DNA of 18,376 nucleotides from UBA7703 sp034926785 (lineage in GTDB: Bacteria; Bacillota; Clostridia; Christensenellales; CAG-138), in the NCBI GenBank assembly GCA_034926785.1, contig JAYFQU010000035.1, positions 1 through 18,376 on the forward strand, given 5' to 3'. A model generated the notes under the pieces. It did not search any database and had not been told where the DNA came from. It was given only the letters and a program-made list of their open reading frames with translations. This document shows, in pieces, positions 6,716 to 13,169 of this stretch; within the stretch, counting starts at the first letter, position 1, and each line of letters opens with the position of its first letter. A program made the translations under genes and the position numbers.

Positions 6716-7793
6716 GTTGCACCGTATCCCTTATGATGTTTAAAATCGCTTCTTTGCCGTCCGAGCAGTGGTCGTTGCGCATGGCGCTGACAAACTGTTC
6801 GCGGTTTTCATAGACGTGGTTGATCGCGTCCAGCAGCGTCTGCACGGTTGCCGTGTTTTGATCGATGGTTAAGGCATAGCCCTTTTTCTCAAAATACTTG
6901 GCGTTGAGCAGCTGGTCTCCGCGCGTGCTGGCGGAGGTGAGGGGGACGAGCACGCTTGGTTTGTTGAGCGCAAGCAGTTCGAAGACGCTGTTTGCGCCCG
7001 CGCGGGAGAGGACAATGTCGCTCAGGGCGAATAGATCCGGCAGTTCTTTATCAATATATTCATATTGGGTATAACCGCAGGCGACGCAGTCGCAGTCGTT
7101 TTTACCGCGTCCGCAGAGATGGATTACGTCAAACTTCTCATTCAGCACCGGAAGGGCGGAGCGGACAAGTTCGTTGAGCTTTTGCGCGCCGAGGCTGCCG
7201 CCCATGACGAGCAGAACGGGCTTTTTTCCATCTAGTCCGGTGAAGGCGAGCGCACGCTCGCGGCTGCCCGAATAGAGTGACGGGCGAATCGGCGTTCCGG
7301 TAAAGATGCCTTTCCCATGCGGAATATAGGCAAGCGAGTCTTCGAAACTTACGCAGACCCGATCCGTAAACCGACTGGCAAGACGATTGCTTAGGCCCGG
7401 GGAAAAATCAGACTCATGCGCAACGACGGGCACTTTGCCCGCGCCCAGCACGACGGGAACCGAAACAAACCCGCCCTTGCTGAAGATAACATCCGGCTGA
7501 AGCTGGCGAATCAGCCGGCGCGCCTGAAAATAGCCCTTGACCACGCGAAATGGATCGATAAAGTTCTGCCAGGAGAAATAGCGCCTCAGTTTCCCCGTCG
7601 CAATCTCGTGATAGGTCACTCCGTCCAGAGCGGTGATGAGGCCCTTTTCCATACCGCTGCTGGAGCCGATGTAGTGTACATCCCAGCCTTCTTTGAGGAG
7701 CGGCTCAATGAGCGCGATGTTCGGGGTGACATGACCCGCCGTTCCGCCGCCGGTGAAGATAATGCGGGGATGGCCTGATTGGTTTCTATTCAT
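6708..7793 (-). CDS. murG: MurG-like UDP-GlcNAc:lipid I N-acetylglucosaminyltransferase (MurG2 type)
   Basis: At 361 residues this has the usual MurG length and GT-B layout. N-terminal GGGTAGH (15-21) and KGGFVSVPVVLG (106-117) are the lipid-binding and Gly-rich loops. C-terminal GGSLGAQ (198-204) and SRAGANSVFELL (263-274, Glu272 contacting the ribose) bind UDP-GlcNAc. The acceptor-site segment reads HESDFSPGLSNR (126-137) instead of the canonical HEQN form, and GKLRRYF (67-73) matches what I remember of the MurG2 paralogue of the Bacillus cereus group. So it may be a second, specialised MurG or the only one; the window cannot say. Catalysis is cytoplasmic at the membrane, converting lipid I to lipid II. 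An unusual Cys cluster lies at 227-239. AAGGA seven nt upstream supports the ATG. It lies in line after the PBP gene. Confidence 0.88.
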   Translation of the reverse strand: MNRNQSGHPRIIFTGGGTAGHVTPNIALIEPLLKEGWDVHYIGSSSGMEKGLITALDGVTYHEIATGKLRRYFSWQNFIDPFRVVKGYFQARRLIRQLQPDVIFSKGGFVSVPVVLGAGKVPVVAHESDFSPGLSNRLASRFTDRVCVSFEDSLAYIPHGKGIFTGTPIRPSLYSGSRERALAFTGLDGKKPVLLVMGGSLGAQKLNELVRSALPVLNEKFDVIHLCGRGKNDCDCVACGYTQYEYIDKELPDLFALSDIVLSRAGANSVFELLALNKPSVLVPLTSASTRGDQLLNAKYFEKKGYALTIDQNTATVQTLLDAINHVYENREQFVSAMRNDHCSDGKEAILNIIRDTVQHG

Positions 7794-7805
7794 ATGCGTT
7801 CCTTT

Positions 7806-7846
7806 TTCTCCCGAAAAATCACACGACCGGGAGAACCGATCGTGTG
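7806..7846 (-). terminator. Terminator-like hairpin with overlapping alternative stem just before the murG-like gene
   Basis: On the minus strand an 11-pair stem (7846-7836 with 7830-7820, one U-G pair, 5-nt loop) is followed at once by ATTTTT, an ideal intrinsic terminator, 21-26 nt before the murG-like start. An alternative perfect 8-bp stem pairs TTCTCCCG (7835-7828, from the terminator loop and 3' arm) with CGGGAGAA (7813-7806, after the T-tract). It ends next to the Shine-Dalgarno. The two stems exclude each other. It may simply end PBP transcription, or act as a leaky attenuator for the murG-like gene. Confidence 0.75.
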
Positions 7847-7865
7847 AATGGTGCGATTCCTATTT

Positions 7866-7894
7866 AGTTTATGTCCTGTTTGGCGTTTTGTCTA
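7866..7894 (-). promoter_or_regulatory. Candidate promoter of the murG-like gene, upstream of the terminator
   Basis: On the minus strand TAGACA (7894-7889) and TAAACT (7871-7866) are 17 bp apart, five and four matches to consensus. Transcripts would start near 7859 and have to pass the terminator hairpin before reaching the murG-like gene. Predicted only from hexamers. Confidence 0.4.
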
Positions 7895-7921
7895 CTTTGA
7901 TTTCAATTGCGGGGCAAATGC

Positions 7922-10900
7922 TTATCCTTCCGTATCGTTGAGCACGGCGTCTTTTAGCAGTGCGCGCGCAATATCAAACTTCATTTGCTGCCACTCGGTC
8001 GCCTGCTTGGTCAGGTCGATTTCCAGCATGATGCAGACGAGCCGCGCGTTGGATGCGTCTACCTTAACGCCGTCCTTGCTGTCGCGCCAGCAGATGAACC
8101 ATGCGAGCTCCTTCGTCTTGTCGTTGGTCAGCTCGGCGGTTCCCGTCTTCCCGGCCATGGTGTAGCCTAGATCCAACGGCGCTTTGGTGAGGAAGCTCTT
8201 GGTCAGGCTCTTCGCCGTTCCGTCGGTGCAGACCTTGAGCAGCGCGGGATAGACGTTGTCCACCGTGCCCTTTTGCAGAATCGTGCGGTAGATCTTTGGC
8301 TCGCGCTGTTCCACAAGGGAATAGTTCGTGCCGTCCGCGTGCCAGATTGAGTCGACGATGTATGGTTGCATGATGGTTCCGTCGTTCGCATAGGCGGAGG
8401 CATAGCAGGCCATCTGCAGCGGCGACATGAGAATTTCGCCCTGCCCGTATCCGGTCACCGCGAGGTCGTATTCGTTCAGCGGATATGCCGGGTCGCGATC
8501 ATTTGCCAGCTGCGGTTTACTGACGTCGAGGCCGTCCAGTTTCTTGTCCAGGACAAGATGCACCTTGGGTACCTCGGTATAGCTGCCGTCGGCGCCCTTT
8601 TGCCAAATCGAAACGCCGCCCTCGGCGAGATTTTGCCAGGCGATCTTTTCCGGATCGGTCGGGCTTACCTTCCAGTAAATGCGGGGCTGCGTTCCTTCCA
8701 CCTCAAGCTGAATCGTCGTTGTCCAGCCAATTTGATCCATGAATGCCTGAAACTTGGTCCAGCCCATGCGCATCGCCGCATAGGAGAAGAACAGGTTATC
8801 CGACGAGGTGATGGAGTTCGTCATGTTCATTGGGCTGGGGCGGCTGTCGCTGCGAGTACGGACGAGCGCGTGGTCGTTACTCTGCTCCTTCCAGGTCTTC
8901 GTGCTGGAGTTATCGGCCAGGTTTGCCAAGAACGTTTCGGAAGGATACCATTTGTCGTTTCTAATCTCCTCCGAGGCGGGGAATACGTCGTTGATGGTCA
9001 TGGTATTTGTCTCGAGCAGCGCCGCGCTGGTCATGAGCTTAAACACCGAACCGGGCGTATACAAACCCTGCGTGGCGCGGTTGTAGAGCGGGATGGTCGG
9101 ATCGTTTTGCAGCGCATCCCACTGCTCGATCGGGAGGCCTCGGCTCAGATCGTTGAGGTCGAATCCCGGCCAGGAGGTCATCGCCTGAATGGCGCCCGTC
9201 TTGGGGTTGAGTACCACGACGCTGCCATGGATCCGCTCGTCGTAGACAACGGTATTGATGACGTCCTCCAGACGCTCCTGCAGCTCGGGAATGATGGTTA
9301 GATGCAGGTCGTTGCCGTCCACCGCGGGGGTGGAGTAGAGCATTCCTCGGCTCCCGCCCTCCTTGGTCTGTATGTAGGTGAATCGTCCGTTGGTACCGAG
9401 CAGCTGGTCTTCATAGAGCTGCTCAAGACCGTATTTGCCGATGTAGCTATCGCCGTTGTAGCGGGTCGGTGTGGTCACATAGCGGTCGGCCGCCTTGTCA
9501 TAGCGGATATCGCCATAGGTCTCGTAGTTGATCTTCTCTTTTTTGGAGATGATGCCCGCGTAGCCAACGATGTGGCAGAGGGACTTGCCGTTAGGATAAT
9601 AGCGCAGTGTACCATAGTTTGCGGTATCAATTGCTAGACCGGTGATGGCGAGCAGCCGCGTCTTTAAGTCCAGCGTTGCCTCGTCTGGATAGAATGTCTT
9701 GAGTTTGACAAAGTCGTTTCGAACCTTGGTCAACGCCTCGCGGACGCTGTCCTCGGTCATCTCCATCTCCGGCACGGCGGCAACCGCGCGGATGAACTCA
9801 TCCACATTCGGTATGGTGCTGGGCACACAGAATACCGTGATGGCGTTCACATTCTGCGCGTAAGGTTCGCCGTAAGCGAGAATCTCGCCGCGGTTTGCCT
9901 GTAATACGCCAACGCGGAGGCTATCGCCCCATTCCATATCCGGGAAGATGAGCTTGGGCGACCAGTTGATCGTCCAGCGGTGCTCAATACGGTTGGCTTC
10001 AATCTCGAAATTGTAGGTCAGGTCCTCGTTCGCGCGCGCACTGTGGTAGGTGAGCGTATAGTCCACATGCGCAACGATCTCGCCGTCCAGCACGTCCGTT
10101 GCCTGATAGTCGATGCCCGTGAGTTCAAGCTCGTCGAATATGCTCTGATATCGCTCAATAAACTCCACCTTGGTGATGGTGGTGGGCGCTGTGTCGGGCA
10201 CGCCGTCGCCGTCCGCGTCCGTTGGCGCCGGGGTCGGGCTGGCGTTGGGATCGGGGGTGGCGTTGGGGTCCGGCGTTGCCGTCGGACTCGCGTTGGGATC
10301 GGGCGTTGGGGTCGGGCTCGCGTTGGGGTCGGGGGTCGCGCTCGGCGCTGTGGTAGCGTTAGGATCCGGCGTTGTGGAGGCGCTCGGCGCGGGCGTCAGA
10401 TCCGTGTCCCGCTGGTCGGCGGGAATGTTGCTTTCATCGATCATATTGGGATCCGGCGAGGCGTTGGGGTCAACGGTCGCGTTGGGATCCGGCGAGGCGT
10501 TGGGGTCAACACTCGCGCTGGCCTCCGGCGTGGTATTGGGGTCAACACTTGCGCTGGCCTCCGGCGAGGTGCTTGCGTCAGGGGAACTGCTTGCGTCCGG
10601 CGAAGGGCTGCCGGAAGCTTCCGGCGTGGGCGTTACACCCTCCGGAAGGGGGGTGCCCTCCGGCGTAGCCGTTGCGGCATCCGCCTCCGGCGTCGGCGTT
10701 GCAGGATCGCTGAGACCAAACACCTGCCGCCAGATTTTGCGGTTTTCTTCTTTGGCTTTTTCTTCTTCCTTAAGGCGTGCCTCGCGCTCTTTTTCGGTCT
10801 CCGGCGCCTTGATGCTGTCCGCCAGCATCTCATAGGCTTTGTCGAAGTCCTGCGCGCTGATATAATCTAAAAAGCGATAGCAATAGTCGCTGCCGCGCGT

Positions 10901-10978
10901 GACGATCGAGCAGCCTAAGCTCAAAAACGCCGTGCCCAGCATAAGAATCGCGATGATGAATGCAAAAAATCGTTTCAT
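7922..10978 (-). CDS. MecA-like class B penicillin-binding protein (DD-transpeptidase) with long low-complexity insert
   Basis: The 1018-residue protein begins with a signal or anchor helix (about 4-23); LSLGC (19-23) resembles but does not fit a strict lipobox, so single-helix anchoring is more likely. An NTF2-like MecA_N domain appears split: helices at 31-56 and strands from about 270 to 342, separated by a charged helix (59-85) and an Asp/Pro/Ala/Ser/Thr insert (91-257). A PBP dimer-like region (about 350-555) precedes the transpeptidase domain (about 575-1010) with the active serine in SVFK (644-647), SDN (726-728) and KTGT (944-947). It cross-links peptidoglycan outside the membrane. 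Typical relatives have 600-720 residues; the insert explains the excess. AGGGAG six nt upstream and an extended -10 promoter support the start. The murG-like gene follows after 128 bp. Confidence 0.92.
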   Translation of the reverse strand: MKRFFAFIIAILMLGTAFLSLGCSIVTRGSDYCYRFLDYISAQDFDKAYEMLADSIKAPETEKEREARLKEEEKAKEENRKIWRQVFGLSDPATPTPEADAATATPEGTPLPEGVTPTPEASGSPSPDASSSPDASTSPEASASVDPNTTPEASASVDPNASPDPNATVDPNASPDPNMIDESNIPADQRDTDLTPAPSASTTPDPNATTAPSATPDPNASPTPTPDPNASPTATPDPNATPDPNASPTPAPTDADGDGVPDTAPTTITKVEFIERYQSIFDELELTGIDYQATDVLDGEIVAHVDYTLTYHSARANEDLTYNFEIEANRIEHRWTINWSPKLIFPDMEWGDSLRVGVLQANRGEILAYGEPYAQNVNAITVFCVPSTIPNVDEFIRAVAAVPEMEMTEDSVREALTKVRNDFVKLKTFYPDEATLDLKTRLLAITGLAIDTANYGTLRYYPNGKSLCHIVGYAGIISKKEKINYETYGDIRYDKAADRYVTTPTRYNGDSYIGKYGLEQLYEDQLLGTNGRFTYIQTKEGGSRGMLYSTPAVDGNDLHLTIIPELQERLEDVINTVVYDERIHGSVVVLNPKTGAIQAMTSWPGFDLNDLSRGLPIEQWDALQNDPTIPLYNRATQGLYTPGSVFKLMTSAALLETNTMTINDVFPASEEIRNDKWYPSETFLANLADNSSTKTWKEQSNDHALVRTRSDSRPSPMNMTNSITSSDNLFFSYAAMRMGWTKFQAFMDQIGWTTTIQLEVEGTQPRIYWKVSPTDPEKIAWQNLAEGGVSIWQKGADGSYTEVPKVHLVLDKKLDGLDVSKPQLANDRDPAYPLNEYDLAVTGYGQGEILMSPLQMACYASAYANDGTIMQPYIVDSIWHADGTNYSLVEQREPKIYRTILQKGTVDNVYPALLKVCTDGTAKSLTKSFLTKAPLDLGYTMAGKTGTAELTNDKTKELAWFICWRDSKDGVKVDASNARLVCIMLEIDLTKQATEWQQMKFDIARALLKDAVLNDTEG
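10208..10708 (-). repeat. Low-complexity Asp/Pro/Ala/Thr/Ser-coding tract inside the PBP gene
   Basis: About 500 bp code for residues 91-257, with repeating units such as TPDPNAS and PEASASVDPN. It includes the 36-bp tandem array at 10446-10566 and a looser set around 10208-10384 with repeated GATCCCAACGC-type codon groups on the minus strand. It ends in a calcium-loop-like DADGDGVPD (254-262). Such DNA is prone to slippage, so length probably varies between strains. Confidence 0.85.
10446..10566 (-). repeat. 36-bp tandem repeat, about 3.4 copies, in coding sequence
   Basis: The segment at 10446-10474 recurs exactly at 10482-10510, and the segment from about 10502 to 10530 recurs nearly exactly 36 bp later (10538-10566, one base changed). 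The period of 36 bp equals 12 residues of the form TPEASASVDPNA (residues about 139-178). Whole-codon periodicity shows it is a protein repeat, not a CRISPR array. Confidence 0.85.
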
Positions 10979-11025
10979 GAGTCTCCCTGATCTTTGAATA
11001 GTTTACCCCCCGATAAAGCAACCCT

Positions 11026-11034
11026 ATTATACCA
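11026..11034 (-). promoter_or_regulatory. Extended -10 promoter of the PBP gene
   Basis: TGGTATAAT (11034-11026 on the minus strand) is an exact TGnTATAAT extended -10 element with no good -35 box at 16-18 bp. The transcript would start near 11019, about 40 nt before the ATG. The LCP gene has the same promoter type. Confidence 0.65.
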
Positions 11035-11115
11035 AATGTGCCGAACGGGGGAAGCGAAACCGAAAAAAGTTAATAATCCTGCCACGATTGACGGAGGAAT
11101 CCTCTGGATTGTGAA

Positions 11116-11139
11116 GAAAAAATCCCGCGTAAAGCGGGA
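11116..11139 (-). terminator. Rho-independent terminator of the short-chain dehydrogenase gene
   Basis: On the minus strand, 27 nt after the stop codon, TCCCGC-5 nt-GCGGGA (11139-11123) is followed by seven consecutive bases that read TTTTTTC. It separates this gene from the PBP transcription unit. Confidence 0.9.
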
Positions 11140-11165
11140 GATCCTGACCAAAGAAGGAAAGCGCG

Positions 11166-12062
11166 TTAAACGGATATCCGCTTCGGCGGCGGCAGGAGTG
11201 GGTCGGCAGATATGCCGCAGAGCCTGAGGCTGATGTCGTAGAGGCGGTTGGCGTTTTCAAGGTTTTTGGAAGCCGGGCTGGAAGGCTCTATCCTGCAGCG
11301 ATAAAAGTATTCTCCGCTGATCTGTGATAACGCCGGATTGCTGGCGAGACATACGCCTGTTTCCGCTCCCTCGTCGCTGGTCATAAACAGAATTTTCATG
11401 AGCGAGGCAACCCAGCGAAAGCGCCCGTTGGTGCGGTTGACCACGATGTCCGTTGCGACGATGCCGGGGTGAACGGCGTTGACTGTGACGCGGCTGCCGC
11501 GCGCGCGGAGTTTTTCGGCCAGCGCCCTGGTAATCAGCAGGTTGCAGAGCTTGCTCTGTCTATAGGCGGCGAAGCGATTGTAGCCGCGAATATAGTTCAG
11601 GTCCTCCCAGCGTACATCACCCCAGCCATGGGCAACACTTGTGGTCATGACGACGCGTCCCTGCTCGCTTTTTTCCAGCAGGGGAAACAGCAGCAGCGTC
11701 AGCAGAAAACCGCCGAGGTAGTTGACGCCGAAGCTCAGCTCAAATCCCTGTTTCGTTTCCGCTCGCCTTCTGCCGAGGATGCCCGCGTTGTTTATCAGCG
11801 CGTCGAGACGGCCATATTTGGCGGCAAACGCGGCGGCAAACGCGCGGACGCTCTCCAAATCGGCGAGGTCGAGCGGCATGGTCTCCATGCAGCGGCCGGT
11901 CACACAGCCAAGGTCGGCAAGCGCCGCCTCCGCCCGCTCTTTGCAACGGCAGGCCAGGATGACCGTCGCGCCCATGTCCGCAAGCTGCGCAGCGGTCGCC
12001 TTGCCGATGCCGGAGTTGGCGCCGGTGACGATCACAATCTTCCCCTTCATAGTCCCATCCAT
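11166..12062 (-). CDS. Short-chain dehydrogenase/reductase (SDR), retinol-dehydrogenase-like
   Basis: The 298-residue protein is a classical Rossmann-fold SDR. Cofactor motif TGANSGIG is at 13-20, followed by ACRCKERAE (37-45), whose basic residues suggest NADP(H). DLADLESVRAF (65-75), NNAG (91-94), the catalytic Ser142 region (TTSVAHGWG) and YRQSK (167-171, catalytic Tyr167 and Lys171) complete the set. The closest named families are retinol dehydrogenase/WWOX-like SDRs, but bacterial members have unknown substrates. The ATG at 12062 has no Shine-Dalgarno; a -10 box ends 6 nt upstream, so the mRNA may be leaderless. A second in-frame ATG at 12050 is preceded by a weak GGATGGG. It is a single-gene unit, divergent from the methyltransferase gene and closed by a terminator. 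Confidence 0.88.
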   Translation of the reverse strand: MDGTMKGKIVIVTGANSGIGKATAAQLADMGATVILACRCKERAEAALADLGCVTGRCMETMPLDLADLESVRAFAAAFAAKYGRLDALINNAGILGRRRAETKQGFELSFGVNYLGGFLLTLLLFPLLEKSEQGRVVMTTSVAHGWGDVRWEDLNYIRGYNRFAAYRQSKLCNLLITRALAEKLRARGSRVTVNAVHPGIVATDIVVNRTNGRFRWVASLMKILFMTSDEGAETGVCLASNPALSQISGEYFYRCRIEPSSPASKNLENANRLYDISLRLCGISADPLLPPPKRISV

Positions 12063-12068
12063 GGGGAA

Positions 12069-12097
12069 AGTATATAGAAAACAGAAGGGGAGCGCAA
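12069..12097 (-). promoter_or_regulatory. Promoter of the SDR gene, placed for leaderless transcription
   Basis: On the minus strand TTGCGC (12097-12092) and TATACT (12074-12069) are 17 bp apart. Six bases separate the -10 box from the ATG at 12062, so the predicted +1 is at the start codon itself. Confidence 0.55.
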
Positions 12098-12121
12098 CAC
12101 AAAATGGAACGGGTGTTGTGC
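12092..12121. promoter_or_regulatory. Imperfect inverted repeat overlapping the SDR -35 box, candidate operator
   Basis: GCGCAACAC (12092-12100) and GTGTTGTGC (12113-12121) are inverted with 8 of 9 matches and 12 bp between them. The arms are 21 bp apart, two helical turns, and one arm covers the -35 hexamer. This geometry suits a dimeric repressor; it is a prediction. Confidence 0.4.
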
Positions 12122-12147
12122 GGAAGTAAGTACAGGGAAATCCGTTC

Positions 12148-12176
12148 TTTTCGTTTGGCGCGAAAATCGGTATACT
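12148..12176 (+). promoter_or_regulatory. Possible promoter of the RNA-modification gene pair with an internal inverted repeat
   Basis: TATACT at 12171-12176 is a fair -10 box; the -35 position holds only a weak TTTTCG. TTTTCG (12148-12153) and CGAAAA (12161-12166) form a perfect inverted repeat with a 7-bp spacer lying where polymerase would bind. The leader to the ATG would be about 58 nt. Confidence 0.35.
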
Positions 12177-12240
12177 ATTAAATGAATCGATCGGATCAGG
12201 GAAAGGCGCAGACGAGGATGCTGCGTAGAGGATATATCAT

Positions 12241-13122
12241 ATGTTTTTAGCGGATGGTTGGAAGGATTTTCGCGTGCTGGACGCCGGCGGCGGCATGAAG
12301 CTGGAGCGCTGGAAAAATGTCACATTGCTGCGCCCCGATCCGCAGGCTGTCTGGCCGATGGAGGAGCATCGGGCGGACGCGGTCTACATGCGTTCGGAGA
12401 CCGGCGGCGGACACTGGGAGATGCAGAAATCTCTGCCGGAATCCTGGAAGGTGCAGTATCGCGACCTGACGTTTCTTGTGCGCCCGACGGGCTTTAAGCA
12501 TACGGGGCTGTTTCCGGAGCAGGCGGTCAACTGGGACTGGATGCGCGGCGAGCTGGAACACTGGAAAAAGAGCCACGCCGATGCGCCGAAGGTGCTCAAT
12601 CTTTTTGCCTACACCGGCGGGGCGACGGTTGCCTGCGCCGCTTCCGGCGCGGAGGTGGTGCATGTGGATGCGGCAAAGGGCATGGTTGCCTGGGCAAAGG
12701 ATAACGCCGCCGAGAGTGGGCTTGGCAGCGCGCCGATTCGCTATATCGTGGATGACTGCGTTAAGTTCGTCAAACGCGAAATCCGGCGCGGCAGCAAATA
12801 TGACGGAATCGTCATGGACCCGCCGAGCTATGGCAGGGGGCCGACGGGCGAACTCTGGAAAATTGAGAACGATCTGTATCCGCTGGTTGCGGACTGCGCG
12901 GAGCTGCTCTCCGACGAACCGGCGTTTTTCCTCGTCAACTCCTATACCACCGGCCTCGCGGCGAGCGTGCTGACCAATGTGCTGCGCGTCGCCCTGCCGG
13001 AAGGCGGGGTGTTGTCCGACGAGGTCGGCCTGCCCATCGAGCGGGATCACCTGACGCTCCCCTGCGGCGCGAGCGGCCGCTGGACGCCGAAAAAGAGGTT
13101 TTCTCCCTCTTATTCAGGATAA
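12241..13122 (+). CDS. Class I SAM-dependent RNA methyltransferase (COG1092/RlmI-RlmK-like, no PUA domain)
   Basis: The 293-residue protein has the RlmI/RlmK-type catalytic fold without the N-terminal PUA domain of RlmI. An N-terminal beta-rich region (1-115) ends in TGLFPEQAVNWDW (88-100). Motif I is NLFAYTGG (120-127), the acidic motif II is VDAAKG (142-147), and motif IV DPPSYGRG (193-200) matches the DPPxF/Y signature of 23S rRNA methyltransferases. The C-terminus LPCGASGRWTP (273-283) is typical of this short family. The likely target is a large-subunit rRNA base, but cytosine or guanine cannot be decided here. AGAGGA lies 8 nt before the ATG. A pseudouridine synthase gene follows after 47 bp on the same strand, probably in one operon, so the pair looks like an rRNA-modification unit. 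Confidence 0.85.
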   Translation: MFLADGWKDFRVLDAGGGMKLERWKNVTLLRPDPQAVWPMEEHRADAVYMRSETGGGHWEMQKSLPESWKVQYRDLTFLVRPTGFKHTGLFPEQAVNWDWMRGELEHWKKSHADAPKVLNLFAYTGGATVACAASGAEVVHVDAAKGMVAWAKDNAAESGLGSAPIRYIVDDCVKFVKREIRRGSKYDGIVMDPPSYGRGPTGELWKIENDLYPLVADCAELLSDEPAFFLVNSYTTGLAASVLTNVLRVALPEGGVLSDEVGLPIERDHLTLPCGASGRWTPKKRFSPSYSG

Positions 13123-13169
13123 AACGCGGACAGTACGAGAACCAAAAATCATCCAAGAGGCGGCAATCA

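Noticed and set aside
7806..7835. Classical antiterminator reading of the alternative stem before the murG-like gene
   Set aside because: Its 3' arm lies after the T-tract, so it is not yet made when termination is decided; kept only as an alternative fold.
8366..9301. Long plus-strand open frame opposite the transpeptidase domain
   Set aside because: The minus frame has all PBP active-site motifs; the plus frame shows no family features and is a GC-driven shadow.
10446..10566. 36-bp direct repeats that could suggest a CRISPR array
   Set aside because: No unique spacers: repeats are contiguous, in frame, and code for a 12-residue protein repeat in the PBP.
9980..10870. A 296-codon open frame on the plus strand opposite the PBP linker, rich in Gly, Val and Arg
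   Set aside because: It is the complement of the Asp/Pro/Ala repeat codons; repeats keep all frames open. No ribosome binding site, domain or sensible composition.
10910..10978. Lipoprotein signal (lipobox) at Cys23 of the PBP
   Set aside because: The sequence FLSLGC has Leu at -2 and Ser at -3, not matching the usual Leu-[Ala/Ser/Thr/Val]-[Gly/Ala]-Cys order well; a plain membrane anchor is more likely.
11469..12077. 202-codon open frame antisense to the SDR gene
   Set aside because: The opposite frame has complete SDR motifs; this one has no recognisable domain or ribosome binding site.
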